DNA from: Verrucomicrobiaceae bacterium UBA7681
GTDB lineage: Bacteria > Verrucomicrobiota > Verrucomicrobiia > Verrucomicrobiales > Verrucomicrobiaceae
Reading direction: 5' to 3'
NCBI GenBank assembly: GCA_002482965.1
Contig: DLGZ01000032.1
Span: 1 to 64,000 of the forward strand
Length of the DNA: 64,000 nt
Shown piece by piece: positions 8,911 through 16,335 of the stretch. The notes under the pieces are model-generated. The model saw nothing but the letters and a program-made list of their open reading frames with translations. It ran no database searches and was not told the DNA's origin. Each line of letters opens with the position of its first letter. The stretch's first letter is position 1. The position numbers and the translations under genes are program-made.

Positions 8911-9828
8911 ATGCACATCGAAGACATCCTCTCCGCCACCCGTGGCACCACCGCGTTCTCCTTCGAGTTCTTCCCCCCACGCACCCCCGTGGCAGTGAAG
9001 ACGCTGCAAAGCACGCTCGATCACCTCGCGCCCCTGCGTCCCGCCTTTGCCAGCGTCACGTATGGCGCAGGCGGCAGCACGCGCGAGCTCACGCAAAGCC
9101 TCGTCGCAGAGCTGACGCAGAGCGATGTCTTCACCCCCATTCCGCACCTCACCTGCGTAGGCCACAGCGAGTCTGAAATCATGGCTCTGCTCACACGCTA
9201 CGCCGCCGCCGGAGTCAGCAACATCCTGGCTCTGCGCGGCGACCTTCCAGCCGGACAAACAGACACCGGCACCTTTGCCAATGCCGCTGAGCTCGTGCGC
9301 TTCATCCGCCAGTTCAATGAGCGCGGCCTGCACCCGGACCCACGCGGCTTCGGCATCGGCGTCGCCTGTTTTCCTGAAGGTCATCCCGCCACGCCCAATC
9401 GCATGACCGAGATGGATCACCTCAAAGCCAAGGTCGATACCGGGGCCGACTGGCTCTGCACCCAGTCCTTCTTCGACAACACCTCCTTCCACGACTTCCG
9501 CGCCCGCTGCGCGCTGGCAGGCATCACCGCGCCCATCCTCGCGGGCATCCTGCCTTTGACCACCGCCACCGGCATGCAGCGCATGGCCGAACTCGCCGGC
9601 GGCATGCGCTACCCCGCCCGCCTCATTCGTGCTCTCAATCGCGCCGGCGATGATCCCGATTCCTTCCGCCGCATCGCCCTGCATCATGCCACTGAGCAAT
9701 GCGCCGATCTTCTCGATCACGGCGTCCCTGGCATCCACCTTTACACCCTGAACCAGGCTCAGCCTGTGCTGGGCATCTTTTCAAGACTGGGCCTGTGCCG
9801 CAGCTCGGCCACTCACAGTGACTCATAG
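8911..9828 (+). CDS. metF: 5,10-methylenetetrahydrofolate reductase
   Basis: The flavoprotein reduces methylene-THF to methyl-THF, the methyl donor for MetE. The 305-residue product has the family's TIM-barrel landmarks: FSFEFFPPRT near the N-terminus (catalytic Glu), VTYGAGGSTR, HLTCVGHS, NILALRGDLP and DTGADWLCTQSFFD. It ends with FRRIALHHATEQC and a short tail, as is usual for bacterial MetF. The chosen start MHIEDIL lies 7 bp after the metE stop; an upstream start would overlap metE. Coupled expression with metE under MetR is expected. Confidence 0.96.
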   Translation: MHIEDILSATRGTTAFSFEFFPPRTPVAVKTLQSTLDHLAPLRPAFASVTYGAGGSTRELTQSLVAELTQSDVFTPIPHLTCVGHSESEIMALLTRYAAAGVSNILALRGDLPAGQTDTGTFANAAELVRFIRQFNERGLHPDPRGFGIGVACFPEGHPATPNRMTEMDHLKAKVDTGADWLCTQSFFDNTSFHDFRARCALAGITAPILAGILPLTTATGMQRMAELAGGMRYPARLIRALNRAGDDPDSFRRIALHHATEQCADLLDHGVPGIHLYTLNQAQPVLGIFSRLGLCRSSATHSDS

Positions 9829-9830
9829 AG

Positions 9831-9846
9831 TAGGTGTACACCCCAT
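9831..9846 (+). promoter_or_regulatory. Palindromic box C (TAGGTGTACACCCCAT)
   Basis: Third copy of the recurring 16-mer. It begins 2 bp after the metF stop and ends 36 bp before the dodecin ATG. The first two bases deviate (TA for GG), but the GGTG-N2-CACC core is intact. The flank CGCAG after the box is shared with box E. Confidence 0.6.
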
Positions 9847-9882
9847 CGCAGCAGGCCTCCCTCAGTGCCTAGGTTTGCCCCT

Positions 9883-10095
9883 ATGAAAGACAACGTTTAC
9901 AAGATCATCGAAATCACAGGCACCTCGGCCACCACCATTGAAGATGCCGTCAACAAGGCTCTCAAGCGCGCCCACAAGACCATCAAGGGCCTTAGCTGGT
10001 TCCAGGTCACCGAAACGCGCGGCAGCATTGACAAAGGCAAGGTGCAGCACTGGCAGGTCACCCTCAAAGTCGGATTCGAAATCCAGGACTCGTGA
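9883..10095 (+). CDS. Dodecin family protein
   Basis: Dodecins are small proteins that assemble into hollow dodecamers binding flavins or related cofactors in the cytoplasm. The 70-residue product starts MKDNVYKIIEITGTSATT and contains EDAVNKALKRA and the characteristic W (GLSWFQVTETRG), ending WQVTLKVGFEIQ; size and pattern are typical. A GTG six codons upstream is in frame, but the ATG gives the family start. It lies 36 bp after palindromic box C, and an AI-2E-type transporter gene follows 65 bp later. Dodecins are often linked to stress or flavin buffering; the exact role here is inferred. Confidence 0.9.
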   Translation: MKDNVYKIIEITGTSATTIEDAVNKALKRAHKTIKGLSWFQVTETRGSIDKGKVQHWQVTLKVGFEIQDS

Positions 10096-10160
10096 TCCCC
10101 CCAGGTGCAGATCGTTGATGCCGGCCACGGCTGCGGCCCAACAAACGAAAGATTAGCAAC

Positions 10161-11219
10161 GTGATTCCACCATCGGCACATTCGCAGGAAGCTTTCCGGC
10201 TGCGGACGTTCGTGCACATCGCCGCCATCGCTGCAGGCATCTTCCTCTGCTATTTGCTGGCGGAGCCTTTTTTGCCCGCACTGACCTGGGCGATTTCCTT
10301 GTCCGTGCTCTTCACGCCGTTTCAGAGATGGCTCGAGTCGAAGCTCAGCCATCCTAACCTGTCTGCCATGATCGCGGTGGTCGTGATCGCGTTCATCGTC
10401 GTCGCTCCTGTGGTCTTTGTCGGTCAGACTCTCGTCGACCAGGCCGCTCAGGGCGCACAGCTCATCGAAACCAAGGTCACCTCCGGCGAATGGCGCCGTG
10501 CGATCGATGCGCAGCCGAGTCTGGCGCCTGTGGCCAAAAAAATCGAGCGTGAACTGGATCTGCCCGGCATGATGAAATCACTCGCAACATGGTTCAGCAC
10601 CAAAGCCGGGGCCTTTGTCAGCGGCTCCATGCTTCAGGTGGTCAGCTTTGGCCTCATCTTTTATTTGCTGTTCTTTTTTTTGCGGGATCGCCGCAGCGCA
10701 CTTGCCTCGCTGCACCATCTCTCCCCGCTTTCCAGAGTGGAAACAGAGACGCTCCTGGACCGCGTCCGTGACACCATTCAGGCGACCGTCTATGGCACTC
10801 TCGTCGTTTCCATCATTCAGGGACTTCTGGCCGGGCTCATGTTCTGGTGTCTGGGTTTGCCCGCTCCGCTGCTGTGGGGCGTGGTGATGGCCCTTCTCTC
10901 CGTGGTGCCCATGCTCGGCGCTTTTGTGGTGTGGATTCCCGCCGCGCTCTTCCTGGCCTTGGAAGGCAGCTGGGGAAAATCCGTCATCTTGATCCTTTGG
11001 GGCATGCTGATCGTTGGCACGGTTGACAATCTCCTGCGTCCCGTCCTTGTCGGCAATCTGCTCAAGCTGCACACCGTCCTCGCTTTCATTTCCGTGGTGG
11101 GTGGCCTGATGCTCTTCGGCCCCGCCGGGCTCATCCTGGGCCCCGTGGTGCTCACCATCACCACCGTGCTGCTGGAAACCTGGCGCAGCCGGTCTGATGA
11201 CAAGCTGGGCATCCAATGA
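10161..11219 (+). CDS. AI-2E family transporter (PerM/YdiK-type membrane protein)
   Basis: The 352-residue integral membrane protein has about eight hydrophobic segments. Two N-terminal pairs occur at about residues 15-60 and 70-100. A soluble stretch follows at about 100-155, then LVVSIIQGLLAGLMFWCLGLP, WGVVMALLSVVPMLGAFVVWIPAAL and VDNLLRPVLVGN, which are hallmark sequences of the UPF0118/AI-2E exporter family. Members include autoinducer exporters and Na+/H+ antiporters, so the substrate is open. The start codon is GTG. Its position in this island suggests ion or stress homeostasis. Confidence 0.88.
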   Translation: MIPPSAHSQEAFRLRTFVHIAAIAAGIFLCYLLAEPFLPALTWAISLSVLFTPFQRWLESKLSHPNLSAMIAVVVIAFIVVAPVVFVGQTLVDQAAQGAQLIETKVTSGEWRRAIDAQPSLAPVAKKIERELDLPGMMKSLATWFSTKAGAFVSGSMLQVVSFGLIFYLLFFFLRDRRSALASLHHLSPLSRVETETLLDRVRDTIQATVYGTLVVSIIQGLLAGLMFWCLGLPAPLLWGVVMALLSVVPMLGAFVVWIPAALFLALEGSWGKSVILILWGMLIVGTVDNLLRPVLVGNLLKLHTVLAFISVVGGLMLFGPAGLILGPVVLTITTVLLETWRSRSDDKLGIQ

Positions 11220-11250
11220 AGGCGGAGATCGCCTCCAAGAAACAATCACC

Positions 11251-11266
11251 GGGGTGTTCGCCCCAG
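11251..11266 (+). promoter_or_regulatory. Palindromic box D (GGGGTGTTCGCCCCAG)
   Basis: Fourth copy, GGGGTGTTCGCCCCAG, in the 88-bp gap after the AI-2E gene and 41 bp before the next ATG. The arms GGGG/CCCC are intact, and the usual CA before CCCC is CG here. Confidence 0.5.
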
Positions 11267-11307
11267 GTTGAAACGAAACGTCTCACCGCAAGCTGACCTC
11301 CGCCATC

Positions 11308-11787
11308 ATGACACTCACCCACCTGCACCTCGTCCTCAATCACATCCCCGTTCTCGGCACCGCCTTTGGGCTGGGCTTGCTCGCCTACGGCATATTGCGA
11401 AAGAGCACCGAGCTGAAGAAAACAGCCCTCGGCGTCTTCGTCCTCGTCGCTCTCATGACCATCCCCGTTGACCTCACGGGGGAACCCGCTGAAAAGGGTG
11501 TTAAAGGGCTGCCGGGAGTTTCTGAATCGATCATCGAGCAGCATGAAGAAGCTGCGGGCGTTGCCTTTGCCAGCATCGGCGTGTTGGGTCTGATTGCGCT
11601 CATCGGACTGCTCGCGCTGCGCCACGGAAAAGCCGTTCCAGCCTGGTTCGCAGCCCTGATGGTGATTGCCTCATTCACCGTGAGCGGTTTGATGGCCTGG
11701 ACAGCCAACATGGGTGGCCAAATTCGACACACAGAAATCCGGCCAGACGCTATCAAACCGACTGCCGTCAGCAAAGACCGCGACTAG
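11308..11787 (+). CDS. Four-helix membrane protein, DUF2231-like
   Basis: The 159-residue product has four hydrophobic segments at about residues 5-26, 35-52, 83-105 and 112-135. The first contains a His-rich start (LTHLHLVLNHIPVLG) and the loop between segments two and three is acidic (SESIIEQHEEAAG). This His-plus-four-helix layout resembles the DUF2231 group of small membrane proteins, some of which may bind haem; family assignment is tentative. The P-type ATPase start codon lies 10 bp downstream, so both are probably one transcript behind box D. Confidence 0.7.
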   Translation: MTLTHLHLVLNHIPVLGTAFGLGLLAYGILRKSTELKKTALGVFVLVALMTIPVDLTGEPAEKGVKGLPGVSESIIEQHEEAAGVAFASIGVLGLIALIGLLALRHGKAVPAWFAALMVIASFTVSGLMAWTANMGGQIRHTEIRPDAIKPTAVSKDRD

Positions 11788-11797
11788 TACCCAGCAC

Positions 11798-13672
11798 ATG
11801 GCCTCCCCCCCTCCATCGCTGCTTTCGATGCTCTGGCAGCGCAAATCGACGCTGCTCGCCGCGCTCGCTCTCACCGGCATCATCACGCATCTCGTGCTAC
11901 GATTTGCACTCAAGTCATCGCTGAATGCGCAGCACCTGCCGCTGCTCCTCACACTCATCATCGGTGGCCTGCCGCAGCTCTACGATCTGCTGCGCAAGCT
12001 GCTGCGGCGCGAGTTCGGCTCGGACCTTCTCGGCGGCGTCTCCATCATCACCTCCCTCCTGCTTGGCGAATACCTCGCAGGCTCCATCATCGTGCTCATG
12101 CTCGCAGGCGGCGAGGCCCTGGAGAGCTACGCCTTGCGCAGCGCATCCTCCGTGCTCGCGGCCATGGCGAAACGCATGCCCTCCATCGCGCATCGCAAAG
12201 CTGGCGCAGACATTTCAGATGTCGCTTTGGCAGACATCGCCATCGGCGACACGCTCGTTATCTACCCGCATGAAATCTGCCCTGCCGACGGCATCCTCAC
12301 CGAAGGCCACGGCGTCATGGACGAGTCCTACCTCACCGGCGAGCCATTCCAGATCACCAAGACCACCGGCTCCACCGTCATCTCCGGTGCCATCAATGGC
12401 GAGACCGCGCTGACCATCCGAACCACCAAGCTCGCCGCCGATTCACGTTACGCGAAAATCATGGAGGTCATGCGCGAGTCCGAGAGCAAGCGCCCGCAGC
12501 TCCAGCGCCTCGGCGACCAGCTCGGAGCCATCTACACGCCCGTTGCCCTCGTCGTTGCCTTGCTCGCCTGGTTCCTCAGCGGCGATTCCCTGCGCTTTCT
12601 CGCCGTGCTCGTCATCGCCACGCCCTGCCCGCTGCTGCTTGGCATCCCCATCGCGATTGTCAGTTCCATCTCCCTCTGTGCACGTCGCGCCATCATCGTC
12701 AAAACTCCCGTCGTGCTCGAACAGATCGCCGGATGCCGCACCGCCATCTTTGACAAGACCGGCACCCTCACCTACGGCGAGCCCAAGCTCACCGAGCAGC
12801 TCACCGCCACCGGCCTTGATCAAAAAGAAGTGCTCACCCTCGTTGCCAGCCTGGAGCGCTACTCAAAGCATCCTCTCTCACGCGCCATCCTCGCCGCAGC
12901 CAAGGAGCAAAGCCTCACCTTGCCCGAAGCGAGCGACGTCAGCGAGCAGCCCGGCAATGGACTGCGCGGCACCGTCGCCGGTCATCAGCTCCAGATCACC
13001 AGCCGCAACAAACTCATCCCGCAGAACCTCCCCGGCACCGATCAACTGCCTCCCATCGCAGGCGGTCTGGAATGCGTCGTCGTCCTCGACGGTCAATACG
13101 CCGCCGCCTTGCGCTTCCGCGATGCGCCCCGCGCCGAGAGCCGCAGTTTCGTGAATCACCTCGCGCCAAAGCATCACTTTGATCGCGTCATGATCATCTC
13201 CGGCGATCGCGAATCCGAAGTCCGCTACCTCGCGGAGCAGGTCGGCATCACCGAGGTCCACGCGCAAAAAAGCCCCGAGGAAAAACTCGCCATCGTCCGC
13301 GCCGAAACCGCCAAGGCCAAAACGCTCTACGTAGGCGACGGCATCAACGACGCTCCCGCCATGATGGCCGCCACCGTCGGCATGGCCATCGGCCAAAACA
13401 GCGACGTCACCGCTGAAGCCGCCGGCGTCGTCATCATGGACAACTCGCTCAAGAAAGTGGACGAGTTCATGCACATCAGCCGCCGCATGCGAGTCATCGC
13501 CCTGCAAAGCGCCGTTGGCGGCATGGCTCTCAGTCTCATCGGCATGGCTTTCGCCGCCACCGGCCATCTCTCACCCGTCAGCGGAGCCATCGCGCAGGAG
13601 ATCATCGACATTCTCGCCGTGCTCAATGCCCTTCGTGCAGCCTTCCCGCCGAAGGTCATCCATGATCTATAA
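11798..13672 (+). CDS. P1B-type metal-transporting ATPase (TPC subtype)
   Basis: This inner-membrane ATPase pumps a transition-metal ion using ATP. The 624-residue product lacks an N-terminal heavy-metal-associated domain. Visible motifs are the actuator TGEP, the intramembrane TPCP (in VIATPCPLLLG, where Cu and Zn pumps have CPC), the phosphorylation loop DKTGTLTYG, the P1B-specific HP dipeptide in SKHPLSRAIL, and the hinge GDGINDAPAM. The TPC signature marks a less common P1B subtype whose metal cannot be assigned here. An upstream in-frame start would overlap the preceding gene; the ATG 10 bp after its stop is preferred. Confidence 0.92.
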   Translation: MASPPPSLLSMLWQRKSTLLAALALTGIITHLVLRFALKSSLNAQHLPLLLTLIIGGLPQLYDLLRKLLRREFGSDLLGGVSIITSLLLGEYLAGSIIVLMLAGGEALESYALRSASSVLAAMAKRMPSIAHRKAGADISDVALADIAIGDTLVIYPHEICPADGILTEGHGVMDESYLTGEPFQITKTTGSTVISGAINGETALTIRTTKLAADSRYAKIMEVMRESESKRPQLQRLGDQLGAIYTPVALVVALLAWFLSGDSLRFLAVLVIATPCPLLLGIPIAIVSSISLCARRAIIVKTPVVLEQIAGCRTAIFDKTGTLTYGEPKLTEQLTATGLDQKEVLTLVASLERYSKHPLSRAILAAAKEQSLTLPEASDVSEQPGNGLRGTVAGHQLQITSRNKLIPQNLPGTDQLPPIAGGLECVVVLDGQYAAALRFRDAPRAESRSFVNHLAPKHHFDRVMIISGDRESEVRYLAEQVGITEVHAQKSPEEKLAIVRAETAKAKTLYVGDGINDAPAMMAATVGMAIGQNSDVTAEAAGVVIMDNSLKKVDEFMHISRRMRVIALQSAVGGMALSLIGMAFAATGHLSPVSGAIAQEIIDILAVLNALRAAFPPKVIHDL

Positions 13673-13848
13673 AAAGCATCCGTCTCCGCCCCATTCACCT
13701 CAGCATTGCAGGGGCGTCTTTGATCATCTGCCCCAGACTCACCTTACCTCGCACACACACCGCTTTCGATGGGGTGTCCCCTCCATTCGCAAAGACGCCT
13801 CATCGTTCTCGCTTTCAGCTTCAGCCACGGAACAGCGCAAATCCAAAG

Positions 13849-13864
13849 TAGGGTTTTACCCCAT
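13849..13864 (+). promoter_or_regulatory. Palindromic box E (TAGGGTTTTACCCCAT)
   Basis: Fifth copy, TAGGGTTTTACCCCAT, 39 bp before the ATG of the coiled-coil protein. It shares with box C both the TA start and the flank CGCAG. The left arm is the most degenerate of the six. Confidence 0.5.
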
Positions 13865-13903
13865 CGCAGAGTTCGGTCATCCGGTGCCATAAACAGGCAA
13901 ACC

Positions 13904-14611
13904 ATGATGACGCACAGCAAAACCCACATACTTGCCCGGCTTGAAATCGGACTCCGGACAGATGCCGCTCGTTTGTCCGAACTGGAGGAGGAATTGATCC
14001 ACGTGCTGCAGCGTGGCCGTGGTCTCGGTGCCGAATACGGCTCACCTGGAGACTGGATCAACGCCTGGGGTCATCATTGGGACCTGGTGGAAAAAATTCT
14101 GTGCCAGATCCACGAGCTTGTGAATGAGGTGCAGGAAGCCATCCAAAGCCACGATAGGAATCGTCATGAGAAAGCTCTGCAAACGTGGACGAAGCTCCAG
14201 ATCGAAGACACCCGGCTGGAGCAGACCCTGCACGCGCTGCAAGGCCAGGCCGTGGGTTTGAATGCCGCAGCCCAGACAGAATGGGCTGCCATCGCCAGGC
14301 TCTTGGAGGCGCACTTGGAAGTCATTCACAACTGCGCCGATGCGATGCACATCAAACTCGAACTGCTTAAAAACAACTCCAGCGAAGAGGTCGATGAGCA
14401 GGTGCAAAAGCTGCTGGTTCGTCTCTCCCGCCCGCCTCCTCAAAAAGGCGGATCCATCGACTGCGAGGAGGAATACCAGCACGCAGCCGTCGAGCTTCAG
14501 CAGGAGAAAAACAAATTCATGGGCTTCATCGATGTCGTGAAAAGCATGTTCCTCTGGACCGATTCCACCCAGGAACGCACCGACAAAAACTGCCCGCAGG
14601 AGTCCTTCTAA
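13904..14611 (+). CDS. Hypothetical helical (coiled-coil) protein
   Basis: I do not recognise a family. The 235-residue product, starting MMTHSKTHILARLEIG, is strongly helical and rich in Glu, Gln and Leu, with long amphipathic stretches (LSELEEELIHVLQRG, LVNEVQEAIQSH, AAIARLLEAHLEVIHN). There is no signal peptide; one short hydrophobic patch (FMGFIDVVKSMFLW) lies near the C-terminus. A longer in-frame start would run through box E and is rejected. It is preceded by box E and followed by a short gene, so it probably belongs to the same stress-type regulon. Confidence 0.7.
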   Translation: MMTHSKTHILARLEIGLRTDAARLSELEEELIHVLQRGRGLGAEYGSPGDWINAWGHHWDLVEKILCQIHELVNEVQEAIQSHDRNRHEKALQTWTKLQIEDTRLEQTLHALQGQAVGLNAAAQTEWAAIARLLEAHLEVIHNCADAMHIKLELLKNNSSEEVDEQVQKLLVRLSRPPPQKGGSIDCEEEYQHAAVELQQEKNKFMGFIDVVKSMFLWTDSTQERTDKNCPQESF

Positions 14612-14630
14612 CGCTCTTCACCCACTGCGC

Positions 14631-14819
14631 ATGAAGACACCTCCTCAGCCAGGGATCACCACAGCGAGAACTGCGGAAGACTGGTCTCCTGAGACGGTGC
14701 TGGCCATGGACCTCTTTCTGCTGACCCAGCCAGACCTGGATGTGCAGCGCTGGTTTCAGGAGCAGGTGGCCATGCATGTGGAGTGTTCACCCTTGCCCTC
14801 CGCAGCACAAACGGGGTGA
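14631..14819 (+). CDS. Small hypothetical protein
   Basis: A 62-residue ORF starts 19 bp after the coiled-coil gene and stops at 14819, overlapping the start of box F. The centre (TVLAMDLFLLTQPDLDVQRWF) is amphipathic. No family was recognised. Same strand and close spacing make it a plausible second gene of that transcript, but its reality is uncertain. Confidence 0.45.
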   Translation: MKTPPQPGITTARTAEDWSPETVLAMDLFLLTQPDLDVQRWFQEQVAMHVECSPLPSAAQTG

Positions 14820-14828
14820 ACACCCCAT
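14813..14828 (+). promoter_or_regulatory. Palindromic box F (GGGGTGAACACCCCAT)
   Basis: Sixth and best copy: GGGGTGAACACCCCAT is a perfect GGGGTG-N2-CACCCC palindrome. It ends 58 bp before the ATG of the DUF3309 peptide. A partial half-site (GTGTTCACCC) lies about 30 bp upstream. Confidence 0.65.
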
Positions 14829-14886
14829 GGTATTGCGGCCGCAGCAGTCCCAACATACCACCACAACCCATCCACCACACTTCACC

Positions 14887-15030
14887 ATGAACATCATCGT
14901 CATTCTGCTCATCCTTCTGCTCCTTGGCGGCGGAGGTTACGGCTTCAGTTCCGGCAATCATTACGTGGGCGGCGGTGCCAGCCTCATCGTCATCATTCTC
15001 ATCGTCCTGCTGCTCACCGGGCGGATTTAA
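14887..15030 (+). CDS. DUF3309-type small hydrophobic protein
   Basis: The 47-residue peptide is almost wholly hydrophobic. A Leu/Ile-rich helix (IIVILLILLLLGGGGYGF) is followed by a Gly/Tyr/His loop and a second helix ending ILIVLLLTGRI. This matches the layout of DUF3309 peptides, including the terminal GRI. Its function is unknown, and such peptides are probably inner-membrane. It is the first gene after box F, and a lipoprotein gene follows 34 bp downstream. Confidence 0.75.
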   Translation: MNIIVILLILLLLGGGGYGFSSGNHYVGGGASLIVIILIVLLLTGRI

Positions 15031-15064
15031 CCCAACCCGCACACTTCAGCTCAATCCTGACACC

Positions 15065-15457
15065 ATGAAACTCACCTCATTGCTCCTTCTTCTTCCCCTG
15101 GCTCTCAGCCTCGGCATGTCCTCCTGTGTCGGCCCCGGCTATGCCGGTGTCAATGGTTACGGCGGCGGCTACGGCGGCGGCTTCAACACCTACTCCACCC
15201 TGCCCAGCAACTACAGGGGCAGCGCCTACAATCACAACGGCCGCTATTACTCCGGCGGCAACTATCAAACCGGCAACTACAACTACCAGGGGAGATCCTA
15301 CAGCAACCGGTACTCTCACAACGGCCAGTACTACTACGGCGGCAGCCATCAGCATTACACCCCGCAGCACAACAGCGGTTACAGGACCAGCACGAACATC
15401 CACACCCCCATCCTGCAGCAGCAATCGAACATTCGGCTCTTGCCGGGGTATCGCTGA
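15065..15457 (+). CDS. Gly/Tyr/Asn-rich lipoprotein
   Basis: The 130-residue product begins with a lipoprotein signal (LLLLLPLALSLGMSSC, lipidated Cys at about residue 21). The mature part is dominated by Gly, Tyr, Asn, Ser and His in short repeats such as YNHNGRYYSGGNY and YSHNGQYYYGGSH. It resembles surface-exposed, disordered or glue-like envelope proteins; no enzyme domain is visible. A hairpin follows 45 bp after the stop. Co-transcription with the DUF3309 peptide from box F is likely. Confidence 0.75.
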   Translation: MKLTSLLLLLPLALSLGMSSCVGPGYAGVNGYGGGYGGGFNTYSTLPSNYRGSAYNHNGRYYSGGNYQTGNYNYQGRSYSNRYSHNGQYYYGGSHQHYTPQHNSGYRTSTNIHTPILQQQSNIRLLPGYR

Positions 15458-15502
15458 GCCAGCTTAGGCAGCAGTGCCACTGAGGCACATCAGGCAACAC
15501 GC

Positions 15503-15528
15503 AGGGGCAGGTCATCACACCTGCCCCT
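15503..15528 (+). terminator. Hairpin terminator after the lipoprotein gene
   Basis: AGGGGCAGGT and ACCTGCCCCT form a 10-bp stem with a 6-nt loop, followed by TTATCG rather than a full T-run. It is the probable 3' end of the DUF3309-lipoprotein transcript. Confidence 0.5.
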
Positions 15529-15624
15529 TATCGTGCTCGCATCCGTCACAAAAGTGCTTCTTCATCTCGGCAGCTATGCTGGCGGCAGCAAAGGCCGCAT
15601 TGCGTCCTCTGGCTGGATTCGGAA

Positions 15625-15888
15625 TCGGCATTTCTCTCTGAACTCATCCTTCCCGACCATGTTCAGTTTCTTTTAAGGGAGGCGAGATACAAAAAAGGCC
15701 GCGTCGAAGATTTGTCCCGTCACTCAGCACAGATGTTCGCCCATGGCCGGGCCACACAAGAGCAGCTGGCTGAATGGTCCAAGTTCGCGAATGACAGCAG
15801 GCTGCGCATCGGCATGCCCGCTTACTTCGCTAATTGGGTGATGGGAAGTCATCGAAACACAGGCCTTCGTGATGGCCGGGAGTCTTAG
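15625..15888 (+). pseudogene. Possible gene remnant in a 650-bp gap
   Basis: This interval lacks a usable start codon, but one frame reads like a real protein: DHVQFLLREARYKKGRVEDL, then QEQLAEWSKFANDS, stopping at the TAG around 15886. Just after, another frame reads NGFTVYLQDEKVVNWGSLI before a stop. The pattern suggests a truncated, frameshifted gene. No family was recognised. The rest of 15529-16106 shows nothing else. Confidence 0.3.
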
Positions 15889-16106
15889 CATCATGACAAC
15901 GGCTTCACCGTTTACCTCCAAGATGAAAAGGTGGTGAATTGGGGCAGCCTCATCAAAAAAGCTCCGCCTCCAGACAACCACTTGGGTGGTTAAAAGTGAC
16001 CCATGCCGGACTCCTCCGGCGCTTTGCAAAGAAACGCTTTGAATCACTCCGACCTCATGGTCGTTGCACAGCCACCGTCCTTTGTAACTCTTTGTACTTC
16101 AAAGAG

Positions 16107-16191
16107 TGGTGCTCGGGAAGGGACTCGAACCCTTAAGCCTTTCGGCACAAGATCCTTAGTCTTGCGCGTATACCAATTCCGCCACCCGAGC
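16107..16191 (-). tRNA. tRNA-Leu (anticodon AAG)
   Basis: Read on the - strand, an 85-nt cloverleaf is complete: acceptor stem GCTCGGG/CCCGAGC, discriminator A, encoded CCA, a D arm with GGCGGAATTGG, and anticodon stem CAAGA/TCTTG. The anticodon loop is CTAAGGA. A long class II variable arm (GCC-GAAA-GGC) and T arm AAGGG-TTCGAGT-CCCTT follow. Position 34 is A, giving anticodon AAG, which would need A34-to-inosine editing to read CUU and CUC efficiently. The long variable arm fits leucine. Confidence 0.95.
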
Positions 16192-16335
16192 AGGTGTGAA
16201 AAACAGGGGCCGCGAATATAGACGCCTGAGGTTTTATGCAACATCTGTTTTGCATTTTCGTGCACTTCTTTCGCCTTCCGCTCAAAAGGAGATCACTCTT
16301 GCCTTTGCCGCACGTTTTGGCTGTCATCCCATCTC

